Source: Candidatus Omnitrophota bacterium
GTDB lineage: Bacteria > Omnitrophota > Gorgyraeia > 2-01-FULL-45-10
Direction: 5' to 3'
Assembly (NCBI GenBank): GCA_028715345.1
Contig: JAQUSB010000014.1
Coordinates: forward strand, 1-44,891
Length of the DNA stretch: 44,891 nucleotides
Shown: piece by piece, positions 33,752 through 41,855 of the stretch
How positions within the stretch are numbered: the first letter of the stretch is position 1
Layout: the number at the start of each line of letters is the position of its first letter
Position numbers and translations under genes: made by a program
Notes under the pieces: model-generated
Databases searched by the model: none
The model's input: the letters and a program-made list of their open reading frames with translations, nothing else
Told to the model about the DNA's origin: nothing

Positions 33752-34204
33752 TTACAGTTTCAACCTGGCTTCTATATCTTTGATCTGTTTTACGCGTTTT
33801 TCATGGCGTTCACCGGCGTGCTCCGTCTTCAGCCACACCTTCAACATCTCTTTGGCTTTGGCTATGTCTGCATAATTCGCCGCGAGCACTATTATATTGC
33901 AGTCGTTATGTTCCCTGGACGACTTGGCCATCTCTTTATCGTAGCACGCCGCCGCGCGCACACCGCGCACTTTATTCGCAATTATCGCCATGCCCACGCC
34001 CGTCTTGCATATCAGGATCCCTTTGTCGGCTCTGCCGTCGGACACGGCCTTGGCCACCTCGAACCCTATAACAGGGTAATCGCACGAATCTTTCGAATGC
34101 GTGCCCATATCCTCGACCGCGTATTTTTCATTTTTCAGGAATTTTATAATATCGTCTTTTAATTCGTAACCGCCGTGATCGCTTCCTATAGCAATTTTTG
34201 TCAT
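33752..34204 (-). CDS. rpiB: Ribose-5-phosphate isomerase B
   Basis: 150 residues from ATG 34204, which overlaps the phosphatase stop (ATGA); an upstream in-frame start would lie inside that gene. RpiB interconverts ribulose and ribose 5-phosphate, feeding PRPP and purine synthesis. Motifs: 'KIAIGSDHGGYELK', 'DMGTHS.DSCDYP' (catalytic Cys), 'GILICKTGVGMAIIANKVRGVRAA' and 'EHNDCNIIVLAA'. It follows the tsaC-phosphatase pair as in Bacillus (ywlC-ywlE-ywlF). Confidence 0.95.
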   Translation of the reverse strand: MTKIAIGSDHGGYELKDDIIKFLKNEKYAVEDMGTHSKDSCDYPVIGFEVAKAVSDGRADKGILICKTGVGMAIIANKVRGVRAAACYDKEMAKSSREHNDCNIIVLAANYADIAKAKEMLKVWLKTEHAGERHEKRVKQIKDIEARLKL

Positions 34205-34674
34205 AAAATATTTGCCACCCTCTCTATGTCTTCTTTTATCATATCCAAACATTCCTTGTAACTTGAAACCGGCAATCCTATAGGATCCGGGATATCGACA
34301 ACATCCGGCTTAGGGCTTCCTTCCGTCCTCCCGTATTCTCTTAAGAGAAAAGTTTTCGAATCTGCCGACGGCACACACTTTACCACATCCTCTTTATGGG
34401 ACCGCGACATGACAAGTATGAGATCCGCCGCCTCTATCAATTCTTTGCTCATGGCGGTAGATTTAAAATCATTCAGGTCCACGCCCGACTGTTTCATCAC
34501 CTCTACCGTCTCGTAAGTCGGAGGGAAGCCGGTGATCGCCCTGACCCCCGCGGAGCTGACCGTTATAGAAGTCTTACCTAATTCTTTAAGCCGTTTTTTC
34601 ATTAAACCTTCCGCCATAACAGACCTGCAGGAATTGCCCGTGCATACAAATAGAACGGAATGTATATTACTCAT
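34201..34674 (-). CDS. Low-molecular-weight protein phosphatase (YwlE-like)
   Basis: 157 residues. LMW-PTP fold: P-loop VLFVCTGNSCRS (CX5R, about 8-19) near the N-terminus and the acid loop 'IPDPIG' (about 130). Its position between tsaC and rpiB matches the Bacillus protein-arginine phosphatase YwlE, whose P-loop is CTGNTCRS; here Ser replaces the Thr. The loop is also like ArsC arsenate reductase, but the paired Cys of ArsC is not seen. Substrate (pTyr, pArg or other) is open. Confidence 0.87.
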   Translation of the reverse strand: MSNIHSVLFVCTGNSCRSVMAEGLMKKRLKELGKTSITVSSAGVRAITGFPPTYETVEVMKQSGVDLNDFKSTAMSKELIEAADLILVMSRSHKEDVVKCVPSADSKTFLLREYGRTEGSPKPDVVDIPDPIGLPVSSYKECLDMIKEDIERVANIL

Positions 34675-35290
34675 ATATCGTTTTCAGTATCTCTTTTTCT
34701 TTTATGGCGCCTTCGCGTAATATGACCGGCGGCGTGACGGACATATCCACTACCGTCGATTCCACACCGACTTTCGCCGGGCCTGAATCCAATAAAATAT
34801 CGATCTTCCCGTCCAATTGTTTGAGAACATCTTCCGCCCTGACCGGAGGAATGTCACCGCTCACATTGGCGCTTGGCGCCGCGACAGGAACGCCCGCATT
34901 TTTTATGAGGCTCAAGGCTACGGCGTTATCCGGCATCCTGAAACCTATCTTGCCGCCGCGTTTACAATTTAAGATCAATGTCAAAGGACCGGGCCAATAT
35001 TTTTTGATAAGCCTGTCCGCCTCTTTCGTAACTTCGCATCCGGCCTTCTCTATCCAGGCGGTATCCGCTATATGCATCGTGAAAGGCTTGCCCTGAGGGC
35101 GATTTTTAACGGCGCATAAGAGCTCGATCGCTTTATCGTCCAGGGCATTAACGCCCAGGCCGTATACAGTTTCCGTCGGGAACGCCACGAGCCCGCCCGC
35201 GCGGATAACTTCCGCGGCGCGCGATATCATCTTTTCGTCGGGATGTTCCGGATCTATCTTTAAAAGAACCGTCTTTTTTAAATGGCTCAT
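34667..35290 (-). CDS. tsaC: Threonylcarbamoyl-AMP synthase (TsaC/Sua5 family)
   Basis: 207 residues. Makes threonylcarbamoyl-AMP for the t6A37 tRNA modification. YrdC-domain motifs: 'AAEVIRAGGLVAFPTETVYGLGVNA', 'IELLCAVKNRPQGKPFTMHIA', 'WPGPLTLIL', 'APSANVSGDIPPV' and 'STVVDM....ILREGAI'. It is the short TsaC form without the Sua5 C-terminal domain. Its start overlaps the purE stop (TAATG). Confidence 0.95.
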   Translation of the reverse strand: MSHLKKTVLLKIDPEHPDEKMISRAAEVIRAGGLVAFPTETVYGLGVNALDDKAIELLCAVKNRPQGKPFTMHIADTAWIEKAGCEVTKEADRLIKKYWPGPLTLILNCKRGGKIGFRMPDNAVALSLIKNAGVPVAAPSANVSGDIPPVRAEDVLKQLDGKIDILLDSGPAKVGVESTVVDMSVTPPVILREGAIKEKEILKTIYE

Positions 35291-35781
35291 TAAATATTTC
35301 TGTTCTTCCGGCGGATATTCTCGACTAGCTCTCGCTTGAACCCGTTCAAACGTTTTTCGAGCCGCGCGTCGTTCAAGCTCAATATCTGCAATGCCAATAT
35401 GCCGGCGTTCTTCGCGCCTGATCTTCCTATGCTCATTGTCGCCACAGGAACACCCGACGGCATCTGCACCGTCGATAGGAGCGAGTCGAGCCCCTTCAGC
35501 TCCTTAGTCTCCATGGGAACGCCTATCACCGGCAGCGTAGTGTGGCTGGCGATGACTCCCGCCAGGTGCGCCGCGCCGCCCGCCCCCGCTATTATGACTT
35601 TAAAGCCTTTCCCCCTGGCAGCCTTAACGAACTTAGCGACGTCGTCGGGCGAACGATGCGCCGAGAGTATCTTCATTTCATACACCGTGCCGTTCTCTTT
35701 AAGGACTTTCGCCGCGTCTTTCATCACTTCCAGGTCGGAATCACTTCCCATAAGGATCGCAACTTCAGGCCGTTTTGTCAT
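35290..35781 (-). CDS. purE: N5-CAIR mutase PurE
   Basis: 163 residues. Carboxylates aminoimidazole ribonucleotide in purine synthesis. 'VAILMGSDSDLEVM', 'ILSAHRSPD' with the catalytic His, 'VIIAGAGGAAHLAGVIA' and 'LDSLLSTVQMPSGVPVATMSIG' are class I-like, which would require PurK for N5-CAIR; no purK lies in this window. Confidence 0.94.
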   Translation of the reverse strand: MTKRPEVAILMGSDSDLEVMKDAAKVLKENGTVYEMKILSAHRSPDDVAKFVKAARGKGFKVIIAGAGGAAHLAGVIASHTTLPVIGVPMETKELKGLDSLLSTVQMPSGVPVATMSIGRSGAKNAGILALQILSLNDARLEKRLNGFKRELVENIRRKNRNI

Positions 35782-35784
35782 TTT

Positions 35785-37086
35785 CTAAGCTCCTAGCTTG
35801 CGGGATATGGCTCTGGCGCCTATATCCCGGCGGTAATGCATCTTGTCGAAATGTATTGCCCGGACAGCGTTATAACAATTGTCTATCGCCTTCTGCATGT
35901 CATCGCCGAGGGCCGTGATGTTCAGGACCCTGCCGCCCGACGTTATGAGCAGCTTGTCGCTGTCCGCGGCCCGCCTGCCCTTGCGCGTGCCGGCGTGAAA
36001 GATCATCACATCCTTCATTGCCGAGGTCTCTTCGAGGCCTTTTATCTCCATGCCTTTATCGTATTTTTTCGGATAGCCTCCCGACGCCAATACCACAGAC
36101 ACGCACGGCCTCGGGTCCCATTCTACGGAATATCCGCCCAGGTTGCCGTTCACCGCCCTTTCCATGATATCCAATAAGTCGCTTCTTAAGCGCGGCATTA
36201 TCGCCTGCGTCTCGGGATCCCCGAACCTGGCATTGAATTCCAGGACGAACGGGCCGTCTTTGGTTACCATGATGCCGGCGTAGAGGACCCCTTTGTAAGG
36301 CATGCCGTCCTTGGCAAGGGTATTTATGACAGGGTATATTACCGTGTCGATTATCTTTTTAAAGAGTTCGTTCGTGATGACGGGCGCCGGTGAATAAGCG
36401 CCCATGCCGCCTGTATTGGATCCCATGTCGCCGTCGAATATTCTCTTGTGGTCCTGGCTGGAGGCCATAGGAACGATATTCTTACCGTCGGATATGACTA
36501 TTATCGACGCTTCTTCCCCGACCAGGCAGTCTTCTATTATGACCTTTTCTCCCGCCGGGCCGAAAACCTTATCGACGAGCATGCTCTCCAAGGCGGATTG
36601 CAGCTCATCTTTGGTCTTGCAAACTACAACGCCTTTACCTGCGCATAAGCCGTCCGCTTTCACTACAAGCGGCAGCTTTTTAGTCGCGGCGTATTTCAGC
36701 GCTTCGTCTATATTGTCGAATTCCCTGAAATCGGCCGTGGGAACGCCCGCTTTTTTCATCAGCGACTTCGCGAATATCTTACTGCCTTCTATGGCGGCGA
36801 GTTTCGCGTTAGGGCCGAATATCTTCAGGCCTTCTTTCTGGAATTTATCCACGATGCCTTTTACAAGCGGCACTTCGGGCCCGACGACCGTAAAATCGAT
36901 CTTATTATCTTTGGCAAATTTCAGGAGTTTGTCGACGTCATCGGATTCTATATTGACGGTCTCTGCTATTTTGGCAATGCCGCCGTTACCCGGGGCGCAG
37001 TATATCTTGGAGCATTTCACGCTCTGCGATATCTTCCAGCAAAGCGCATGCTCTCTCCCGCCCGAACCTATTACTAATACTCTCAT
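35785..37086 (-). CDS. purD: Phosphoribosylamine-glycine ligase PurD
   Basis: 433 residues from ATG 37086, two bases after the purM stop; a longer in-frame reading extends into purM and is rejected. ATP-grasp enzyme forming GAR. 'MRVLVIGSGGREHALCWKI', 'VVGPEVPLVKGIVD', 'PLVVKADGLCAGKGVVVC', 'GEEASIIVISDGKN', 'DHKRIFDGDMGSNTGGMGAYSPAP' and 'VLEFNARFGDPETQAIMPRL' are all visible. Confidence 0.96.
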   Translation of the reverse strand: MRVLVIGSGGREHALCWKISQSVKCSKIYCAPGNGGIAKIAETVNIESDDVDKLLKFAKDNKIDFTVVGPEVPLVKGIVDKFQKEGLKIFGPNAKLAAIEGSKIFAKSLMKKAGVPTADFREFDNIDEALKYAATKKLPLVVKADGLCAGKGVVVCKTKDELQSALESMLVDKVFGPAGEKVIIEDCLVGEEASIIVISDGKNIVPMASSQDHKRIFDGDMGSNTGGMGAYSPAPVITNELFKKIIDTVIYPVINTLAKDGMPYKGVLYAGIMVTKDGPFVLEFNARFGDPETQAIMPRLRSDLLDIMERAVNGNLGGYSVEWDPRPCVSVVLASGGYPKKYDKGMEIKGLEETSAMKDVMIFHAGTRKGRRAADSDKLLITSGGRVLNITALGDDMQKAIDNCYNAVRAIHFDKMHYRRDIGARAISRKLGA

Positions 37087-37088
37087 CT

Positions 37089-38090
37089 TCAGCCCTTTAT
37101 AGTGACTTCTCTTCTGCCTTTTATTACCTTGCCTATGACATGCGCCCCGACGCCGCCTGCGCATAAAATATTTATCGCTTTGTCGGCGTCCCTCTTCGAC
37201 AGGACGGCTACCATCCCTATACCCATATTGAGCGTCCTGTACATCTCCTTGTCGTCGACGTTGCCAGCCTTTTTGATCTCTGAGAATATCTCCGGCACAC
37301 GCCACGAATTTTTATTTATCTCGATGGCCATGCCTTCCGGTATTATGCGCGGTATCTTGTCATAGAACGCGCCGCCCGTTATATTCGCTATGCCTTTTAT
37401 TTTTATCTTCTTTTTAAGGCTTAATATCGCCCTGCTGTAAAGCCTCGTCGGAGCGAGCAATTTCTTCGAATGCGCCTTCAGCTCTTTCCTGTTAAAGACT
37501 TTTCGGATCAAAGAATAACCGTTCGAGTGCGGCCCGGTCGACTCAAGGCCCACGACGACATCGCCTATCCGGGTCGAGCGTCCGTCGATCACTTCGTCTT
37601 TATCGACGATACCCACGCCGAACCCGGCCAGGTCGTATTCGTTCGCGTTGTAAAGCCCCGGCATCTCCGCCGTCTCGCCGCCGACAAGCGCGTACCGCGC
37701 CTCGCGGCAGCCGTCGGCAATGCCTTTGACGATATCTTTCAGAACGTATGATTTGATCGAGCCTGTGGAAATGTAGTCGAGGAAGAAGAGGCCTTCCGCT
37801 CCCGAGCAGAGTATGTCGTTCGCGCTCATCGCTACGAGGTCTATACCGATGGTGTCGTGTTTATCGGCGAGAAACGCTATTTTAAGTTTAGTGCCGACGC
37901 CGTCGGTGGAGGAGACCAGGACCGGGTCTTTGAATTTTTTGAAGTCGGGCCTGAAGAGCGCGCCGAAACTTCCGACATCGCTTATCACGCCTTTTATATT
38001 TGTAGAAGCGGCGAACCGGCGATAAGACTTCACAAGCTCATTGGCTTTGTCTATGTCGACGCCCGCGCTCTTATAAGTTACTTTTCTCAT
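37089..38090 (-). CDS. purM: Phosphoribosylformylglycinamidine cyclo-ligase PurM
   Basis: 333 residues. Makes AIR from FGAM. Family start 'TYKSAGVDIDKANELV', 'DPVLVSSTDGVGTKLKIA', 'HDTIGIDLVAMSANDILCSGAEGLFFLDY', 'LVGGETAEMPGLY', 'GLESTGPHSNGYSLIRKV' and 'MGIGMV'. Start overlaps purC by 4 bp. Confidence 0.96.
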   Translation of the reverse strand: MRKVTYKSAGVDIDKANELVKSYRRFAASTNIKGVISDVGSFGALFRPDFKKFKDPVLVSSTDGVGTKLKIAFLADKHDTIGIDLVAMSANDILCSGAEGLFFLDYISTGSIKSYVLKDIVKGIADGCREARYALVGGETAEMPGLYNANEYDLAGFGVGIVDKDEVIDGRSTRIGDVVVGLESTGPHSNGYSLIRKVFNRKELKAHSKKLLAPTRLYSRAILSLKKKIKIKGIANITGGAFYDKIPRIIPEGMAIEINKNSWRVPEIFSEIKKAGNVDDKEMYRTLNMGIGMVAVLSKRDADKAINILCAGGVGAHVIGKVIKGRREVTIKG

Positions 38091-38794
38091 TGCAGTACTC
38101 TGCGAAGCACCTCTTGGTATGCCTCTTCGACGCCGCCCAGGTCGCGGCGGAAACGGTCTTTGTCCAGCTTCTCGTTAGTCTCTTTATCCCAAAGCCTGCA
38201 CGTGTCGGGCGATATCTCGTCGGCCAGGATTATCCTGTTCTTGCACCTTCCGAATTCGAGCTTAAAATCGACGAGCGTCAGCCCTTTCGAAGCGAAGAAA
38301 GCGGTCAGCGCTTTATTCACCATAAATGAATATTTCTTTATGGTATCGAGCTCTTTATCCGTCGCTATCTTCAGCGCTTTAATATGGTAATCGTTTATCA
38401 GCGGGTCGTGGAGCTTATCTTCTTTATAATGGTATTCGAGGACCGGCTCTTTTAGGACGATCCCCTCTTCGAGCCCGAGCAGCTTAGCCATCCCGCCGGC
38501 GACTATATTCCGTATCGTAACCTCGATAGGGACTATCTCCACCCGTTTAACGAGCATTTCGCGGTCGCTGAGCCGTTTGACAAAATGCGTCGGGATGCCT
38601 TTATCGGTGAGCATTATGAAAAGTTTCTCGGACAGCTTATTATTTATTATGCCTTTGTTCACTATGGTGCCGCGCTTGGTGGCGTCGAAAGCCGTCGCAT
38701 CGTCCTTGAATTCCTGTATCAAAAGGTCCGGGTCATCGGTTTCGAATAATATCTTCGCTTTGCCTTCGTAGATCTGTTTTTGTTTCTTCATCAT
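38087..38794 (-). CDS. purC: SAICAR synthetase PurC
   Basis: 235 residues. Joins CAIR and aspartate. 'IYEGKAKILFETDDPDLLIQEFKDDATAFD', 'PTHFVKRLSDREMLVKRVEIVPIEVTIRNIVAG', 'LVDFKLEFG' and 'ILADEISPDTCRLWDKET' are the standard signatures. Two ATGs in tandem (38794 and 38791) follow AAAGGG; the second has better spacing. Confidence 0.96.
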   Translation of the reverse strand: MMKKQKQIYEGKAKILFETDDPDLLIQEFKDDATAFDATKRGTIVNKGIINNKLSEKLFIMLTDKGIPTHFVKRLSDREMLVKRVEIVPIEVTIRNIVAGGMAKLLGLEEGIVLKEPVLEYHYKEDKLHDPLINDYHIKALKIATDKELDTIKKYSFMVNKALTAFFASKGLTLVDFKLEFGRCKNRIILADEISPDTCRLWDKETNEKLDKDRFRRDLGGVEEAYQEVLRRVLQ

Positions 38795-38809
38795 TTTACC
38801 CTTTCAGTC

Positions 38810-40102
38810 TTAGATGCCGACGTGCCTGAATATTTTATCCACGTTCTTCATGTAATATTTTATATCGAATATCTCTTCGACCTCTTTCGCGCTCAGGACC
38901 GAACGTATGCCGTCGTCGCGCAAAACGGCGTCCTTAAACTCTATGGCGTCCCTCTTCGAGGCGAACGCGCAGGCCTGTATCTTGTCGTAGGCTTCGTTGC
39001 GTGTAAGGCCTTTATCTATCAAATTTACCAGGAGCCTGCCCGAAAACATCGCGCCTTTGGACATGTTCAGGTTTTCCGACATCCTGTCCTCGCGCACTAC
39101 CAGGTGGCTTACTATATCCATGAATTTATTGAGCATGTAATCGAGTAAGATCGTCGAGTCCGGCAATATCACGCGTTCCGCGGACGAATGTGATATGTCG
39201 CGCTCGTGCCAGAGCACCATATTCTCCATCGAGACGATCGCGTTCGCCCTGAGTATACGGGCAAGCCCGGCTATCCGCTCGCATGTGATCGGGTTCTTCT
39301 TATGCGGCATCGCGCTCGAACCTTTCTGGCCCTTCGCGAAATGTTCCTCGACCTCCCCTATCTCCGTGTGCTGGAGGTTCCTGAACTCCGTGGCAAATTT
39401 TTCCAGCGAAGTCCCCGCGATAGCTATAGCGTTCAAAAATTCCGCGTGGCGGTCGCGCTGTAATACCTGGTTCGATACTTTTGCGGGGCGGAGTTTCAGT
39501 TTTTTGCAGGTATATGCCTCGACGAAAGGGTCGATGTTCGCGTAAGTCCCGACGGCGCCCGATATCTTGCCGACGGAGATGACTTCGCGGGCGCGCACCA
39601 GGCGCTCGAGGCCCCTCTTCGTCTCGTCGTAATAAAGCGCTATCTTGAGCCCGAAAGTGGTCGGCTCGGCGTGGACCGAATGCGTCCTGCCGGCCATCAG
39701 CGTACGCTTGTGGAGCCTGGCTTTTCTCGCGAGTATTTTGAGCAATTTCCGCATATCCTCGATGAGAATATCGCACGCTTCCCGCATCTGGACGGAAAGG
39801 GCCGTGTCGAGGACGTCGCTCGAGGTAAGGCCCATGTGAACGTATTTGGCGTCTTCCCCGATATATTCGCTGACATTTTTTATGAAGGCTATGACGTCGT
39901 GATTAGTCGCAAGCTCTATTTCGCGGATCCTTTCGACGCTAAAACGCGCTTTTTTCTGTATCTGGAAGAGCGAACTTTTGGGTATCTTTCCGAGTTTCGC
40001 CAGCGCCTCACAGGCAAATAGTTCGACGTCGAGCATCTTCCTGAAGCGGTTCTCGTCGCTCCAAATGGCCGACATCCTGGGTAGTGAGTACCTCTGTATC
40101 AT
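38810..40102 (-). CDS. purB: Adenylosuccinate lyase PurB
   Basis: 430 residues. Fumarase-superfamily enzyme acting twice in purine synthesis. 'YVHMGLTSSDVLDTALSVQ', 'AGRTHSVHAEPTTFGLK', 'GAVGTYANIDP' and the signature 'GSSAMPHKKNPITCERIAGLAR'. First gene of the operon, with GAGGT before ATG 40102 and a promoter upstream. Confidence 0.97.
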   Translation of the reverse strand: MIQRYSLPRMSAIWSDENRFRKMLDVELFACEALAKLGKIPKSSLFQIQKKARFSVERIREIELATNHDVIAFIKNVSEYIGEDAKYVHMGLTSSDVLDTALSVQMREACDILIEDMRKLLKILARKARLHKRTLMAGRTHSVHAEPTTFGLKIALYYDETKRGLERLVRAREVISVGKISGAVGTYANIDPFVEAYTCKKLKLRPAKVSNQVLQRDRHAEFLNAIAIAGTSLEKFATEFRNLQHTEIGEVEEHFAKGQKGSSAMPHKKNPITCERIAGLARILRANAIVSMENMVLWHERDISHSSAERVILPDSTILLDYMLNKFMDIVSHLVVREDRMSENLNMSKGAMFSGRLLVNLIDKGLTRNEAYDKIQACAFASKRDAIEFKDAVLRDDGIRSVLSAKEVEEIFDIKYYMKNVDKIFRHVGI

Positions 40103-40145
40103 GCGGTTACCTCGTATTATTATAATGATAATGTTAGAAGGTAAT

Positions 40146-40174
40146 ATTTTATATTATATCGGGAAAGGTGTCAA
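40146..40174 (-). promoter_or_regulatory. Predicted promoter of the pur operon
   Basis: Minus strand TTGACA (40169-40174, full consensus), 17-bp spacer, TAAAAT (40146-40151), about 40 bp upstream of purB and just outside the end of the membrane protein gene. No purine riboswitch structure is evident in the short leader. Confidence 0.65.
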
Positions 40175-41644
40175 TTATTGTTTCGGCAGGCGGCCGACCC
40201 AGGTATTGGTGGCGGCGTAATCCCATTCAAGGCCGGAAATGGCGGGCCTGGCATTGTATGAACCGCGGACTATCAGCCTGTCGGCGGGTTTCATCTTTTT
40301 GACCCACGGCTCGAAGGCTTTGCCCGATTCGAAATTCCAATGTATCTTGCGCAAGATGGCCAGGTCTTCGGGGAGCATCATGACGGGCTCGAACCCCAAT
40401 ATGTAGCGCCACTGCGCTTTGGGGTTTTTGAAGAATGTCTGGTAGAAAACGTTCATGTCGTCGCTGTAAACTATGCCGCCGGGTTCGGGAAGCCACCCGG
40501 CCTGCTTCGGTTCGTCCGAAGAGAGATATTCTGTGGTCAGATTATATGTCCACCGGCTGTTGGTATCCGCGTTCATGGCCAAAAAGAGCGTGACCGCTAT
40601 GGCGAACGCTATAAAAGCCCTGCGCCACGACGCCATCGCCGCTTTTTCGTTAAATAGATCGTTGATCTCGGCCATTATCCAGAATATCGCCGCGGGCATC
40701 CCCCAATCCGTCCAGAAACGCGACGCCGCAAAACCGAGCGCCCAGCCCGCCGCCGCTAAAATGAATATCGGGTTATCGATAACGTGGATATTCCATCGGC
40801 CGCGGATCTTGCGCCAGGCGATGAGGCCGAGCATGAACAGCACTATAAGGGCATCCCCGCCGAACGGCTGAAATTCTCCGACGAGAAGGCGCCTGGCCGC
40901 TACCCCGCTGAAAGCGAGCGTGGCGAGCGTCCATGTCTGTTTTAATAATAGGAAAGGATGTCCGGTCAGGGACATGCCTATGATGATGCCGATAACGGCC
41001 GAGACGGCAAAACGCGTCCCGGCGCGGAATTCCCGCGCTATGAAGAAGCACGCGACCGGCAGCGCGAAGAGATACCATGACGTAGAGTGTATCCAGGCCG
41101 ACAGCGCGACCAGGGCGGTCAATATCCCCATTGCCGCGTAGGGTGTTTTTTTGTCTTTAAGCCGCGGCCATATAAAACAGAGCGCCAATATCACCGCCAT
41201 GGTAAAAATGAACGGCCGGCCGAGTAAGAGGCGCATGATAAGATGCGGCGCGAAGACCACTGCCGCAAGGAGCGAAGCAAGCCATGCCTCCGGGAAATCC
41301 AGGAAGAAGATCGGGATGATGCAGAACAGAATGAACAGGAAAATGACCGAAAAAAATACGAGGGCGTCCTGGTCGCACCCGCCTATGCGCTGGACGGCCC
41401 CCAGTATCGCGTGCCAACCGGGATGGCAGTCCGCTTTGAACCCGGGACGCAGGACGAGTATCTCGTCCCAGTTTTTCTGCGAGATCACTTTCGCGGCGTG
41501 GCGCTGGGCGTCGTCGGGCGGGATGAAACCGTATGACATGACCCGGAGCGGGATCAATATGATAACCGCCATGGCGAGGCAAAAAATGATCACGGGTATC
41601 ATCTCTTTAAGCCCGTCGGCGGTATTTATACTTTTGTGTCTCAT
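40175..41644 (-). CDS. Polytopic membrane protein, possibly GT-C glycosyltransferase-like
   Basis: 489 residues from ATG 41644, preceded by GGAG with 5-base spacing; an upstream in-frame start is less likely. About ten membrane helices (first at about 15-35, others between 85 and 370) and a soluble C-terminal domain of ~110 residues ('PEPGGIVYSDDMNVFYQTFF'...). A conserved-looking 'GFIPPDDAQRHA' with D44 and D45 falls in the first periplasmic loop, the place where GT-C enzymes carry their acidic catalytic residues. No other motif is recognised, so function is open. Confidence 0.72.
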   Translation of the reverse strand: MRHKSINTADGLKEMIPVIIFCLAMAVIILIPLRVMSYGFIPPDDAQRHAAKVISQKNWDEILVLRPGFKADCHPGWHAILGAVQRIGGCDQDALVFFSVIFLFILFCIIPIFFLDFPEAWLASLLAAVVFAPHLIMRLLLGRPFIFTMAVILALCFIWPRLKDKKTPYAAMGILTALVALSAWIHSTSWYLFALPVACFFIAREFRAGTRFAVSAVIGIIIGMSLTGHPFLLLKQTWTLATLAFSGVAARRLLVGEFQPFGGDALIVLFMLGLIAWRKIRGRWNIHVIDNPIFILAAAGWALGFAASRFWTDWGMPAAIFWIMAEINDLFNEKAAMASWRRAFIAFAIAVTLFLAMNADTNSRWTYNLTTEYLSSDEPKQAGWLPEPGGIVYSDDMNVFYQTFFKNPKAQWRYILGFEPVMMLPEDLAILRKIHWNFESGKAFEPWVKKMKPADRLIVRGSYNARPAISGLEWDYAATNTWVGRLPKQ

Positions 41645-41664
41645 TTTTTCTCCGGTCGACAAAT

Positions 41665-41693
41665 ATGTTACACTCATAACAAAATATTGTCAA
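41665..41693 (-). promoter_or_regulatory. Predicted promoter of the membrane protein gene
   Basis: Minus strand TTGACA (41688-41693), 17-bp spacer, TAACAT (41665-41670), ~20 bp before the ATG. Its -35 lies 5 bp from the -35 of the opposite promoter, the two forming an inverted repeat TGTCAA-N5-TTGACA. Confidence 0.58.
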
Positions 41694-41698
41694 GACGG

Positions 41699-41727
41699 TT
41701 GACATAAATAACCTTATCTATTAAAAT
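41699..41727 (+). promoter_or_regulatory. Predicted promoter of the hss-odc operon
   Basis: TTGACA (41699-41704), 17-bp spacer, TAAAAT (41722-41727). Predicted transcription start near 41734, giving a structured leader of about 120 bases before hss. Confidence 0.62.
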
Positions 41728-41741
41728 GTAAATACTTTTAG

Positions 41742-41833
41742 GCCGGCGTCGGAGACGCCGGCATTTAAATTACACTGTGGTTGAATGAGCTTGGCCGATA
41801 TCGGAGATATTGGCACTTAGCCAACTCGTGGCT
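41742..41833 (+). promoter_or_regulatory. Three-hairpin leader of the polyamine operon
   Basis: Hairpin 1 is GCCGGCGTC-GGA-GACGCCGGC (41742-41762); hairpin 2 GCCGATATC-GGA-GATATTGGC (41794-41814); hairpin 3 pairs AGCCA (41819-41823) with TGGCT (41829-41833). Hairpins 1 and 2 share a 9-bp stem with a GGA loop and differ by paired substitutions, which suggests selection on structure. None has a following T-run. A 11-codon frame (41785-41820, ATG AGC TTG ... TAG) covers hairpin 2. May be a regulatory leader; no known riboswitch is recognised. Confidence 0.5.
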
Positions 41834-41855
41834 TAATAGACTTGGAGAAAAAATA

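Noticed and set aside
35785-37305. Extended 506-codon reading of purD
   Set aside because: The first 73 codons overlap purM in another frame and are Arg/Gln-rich; PurD family sequence starts exactly at ATG 37086.
41781-41855. Upstream TTG start adding 25 residues to homospermidine synthase
   Set aside because: The added stretch lies in the leader hairpins, while ATG 41856 has GGAG at good spacing and matches the family N-terminus.
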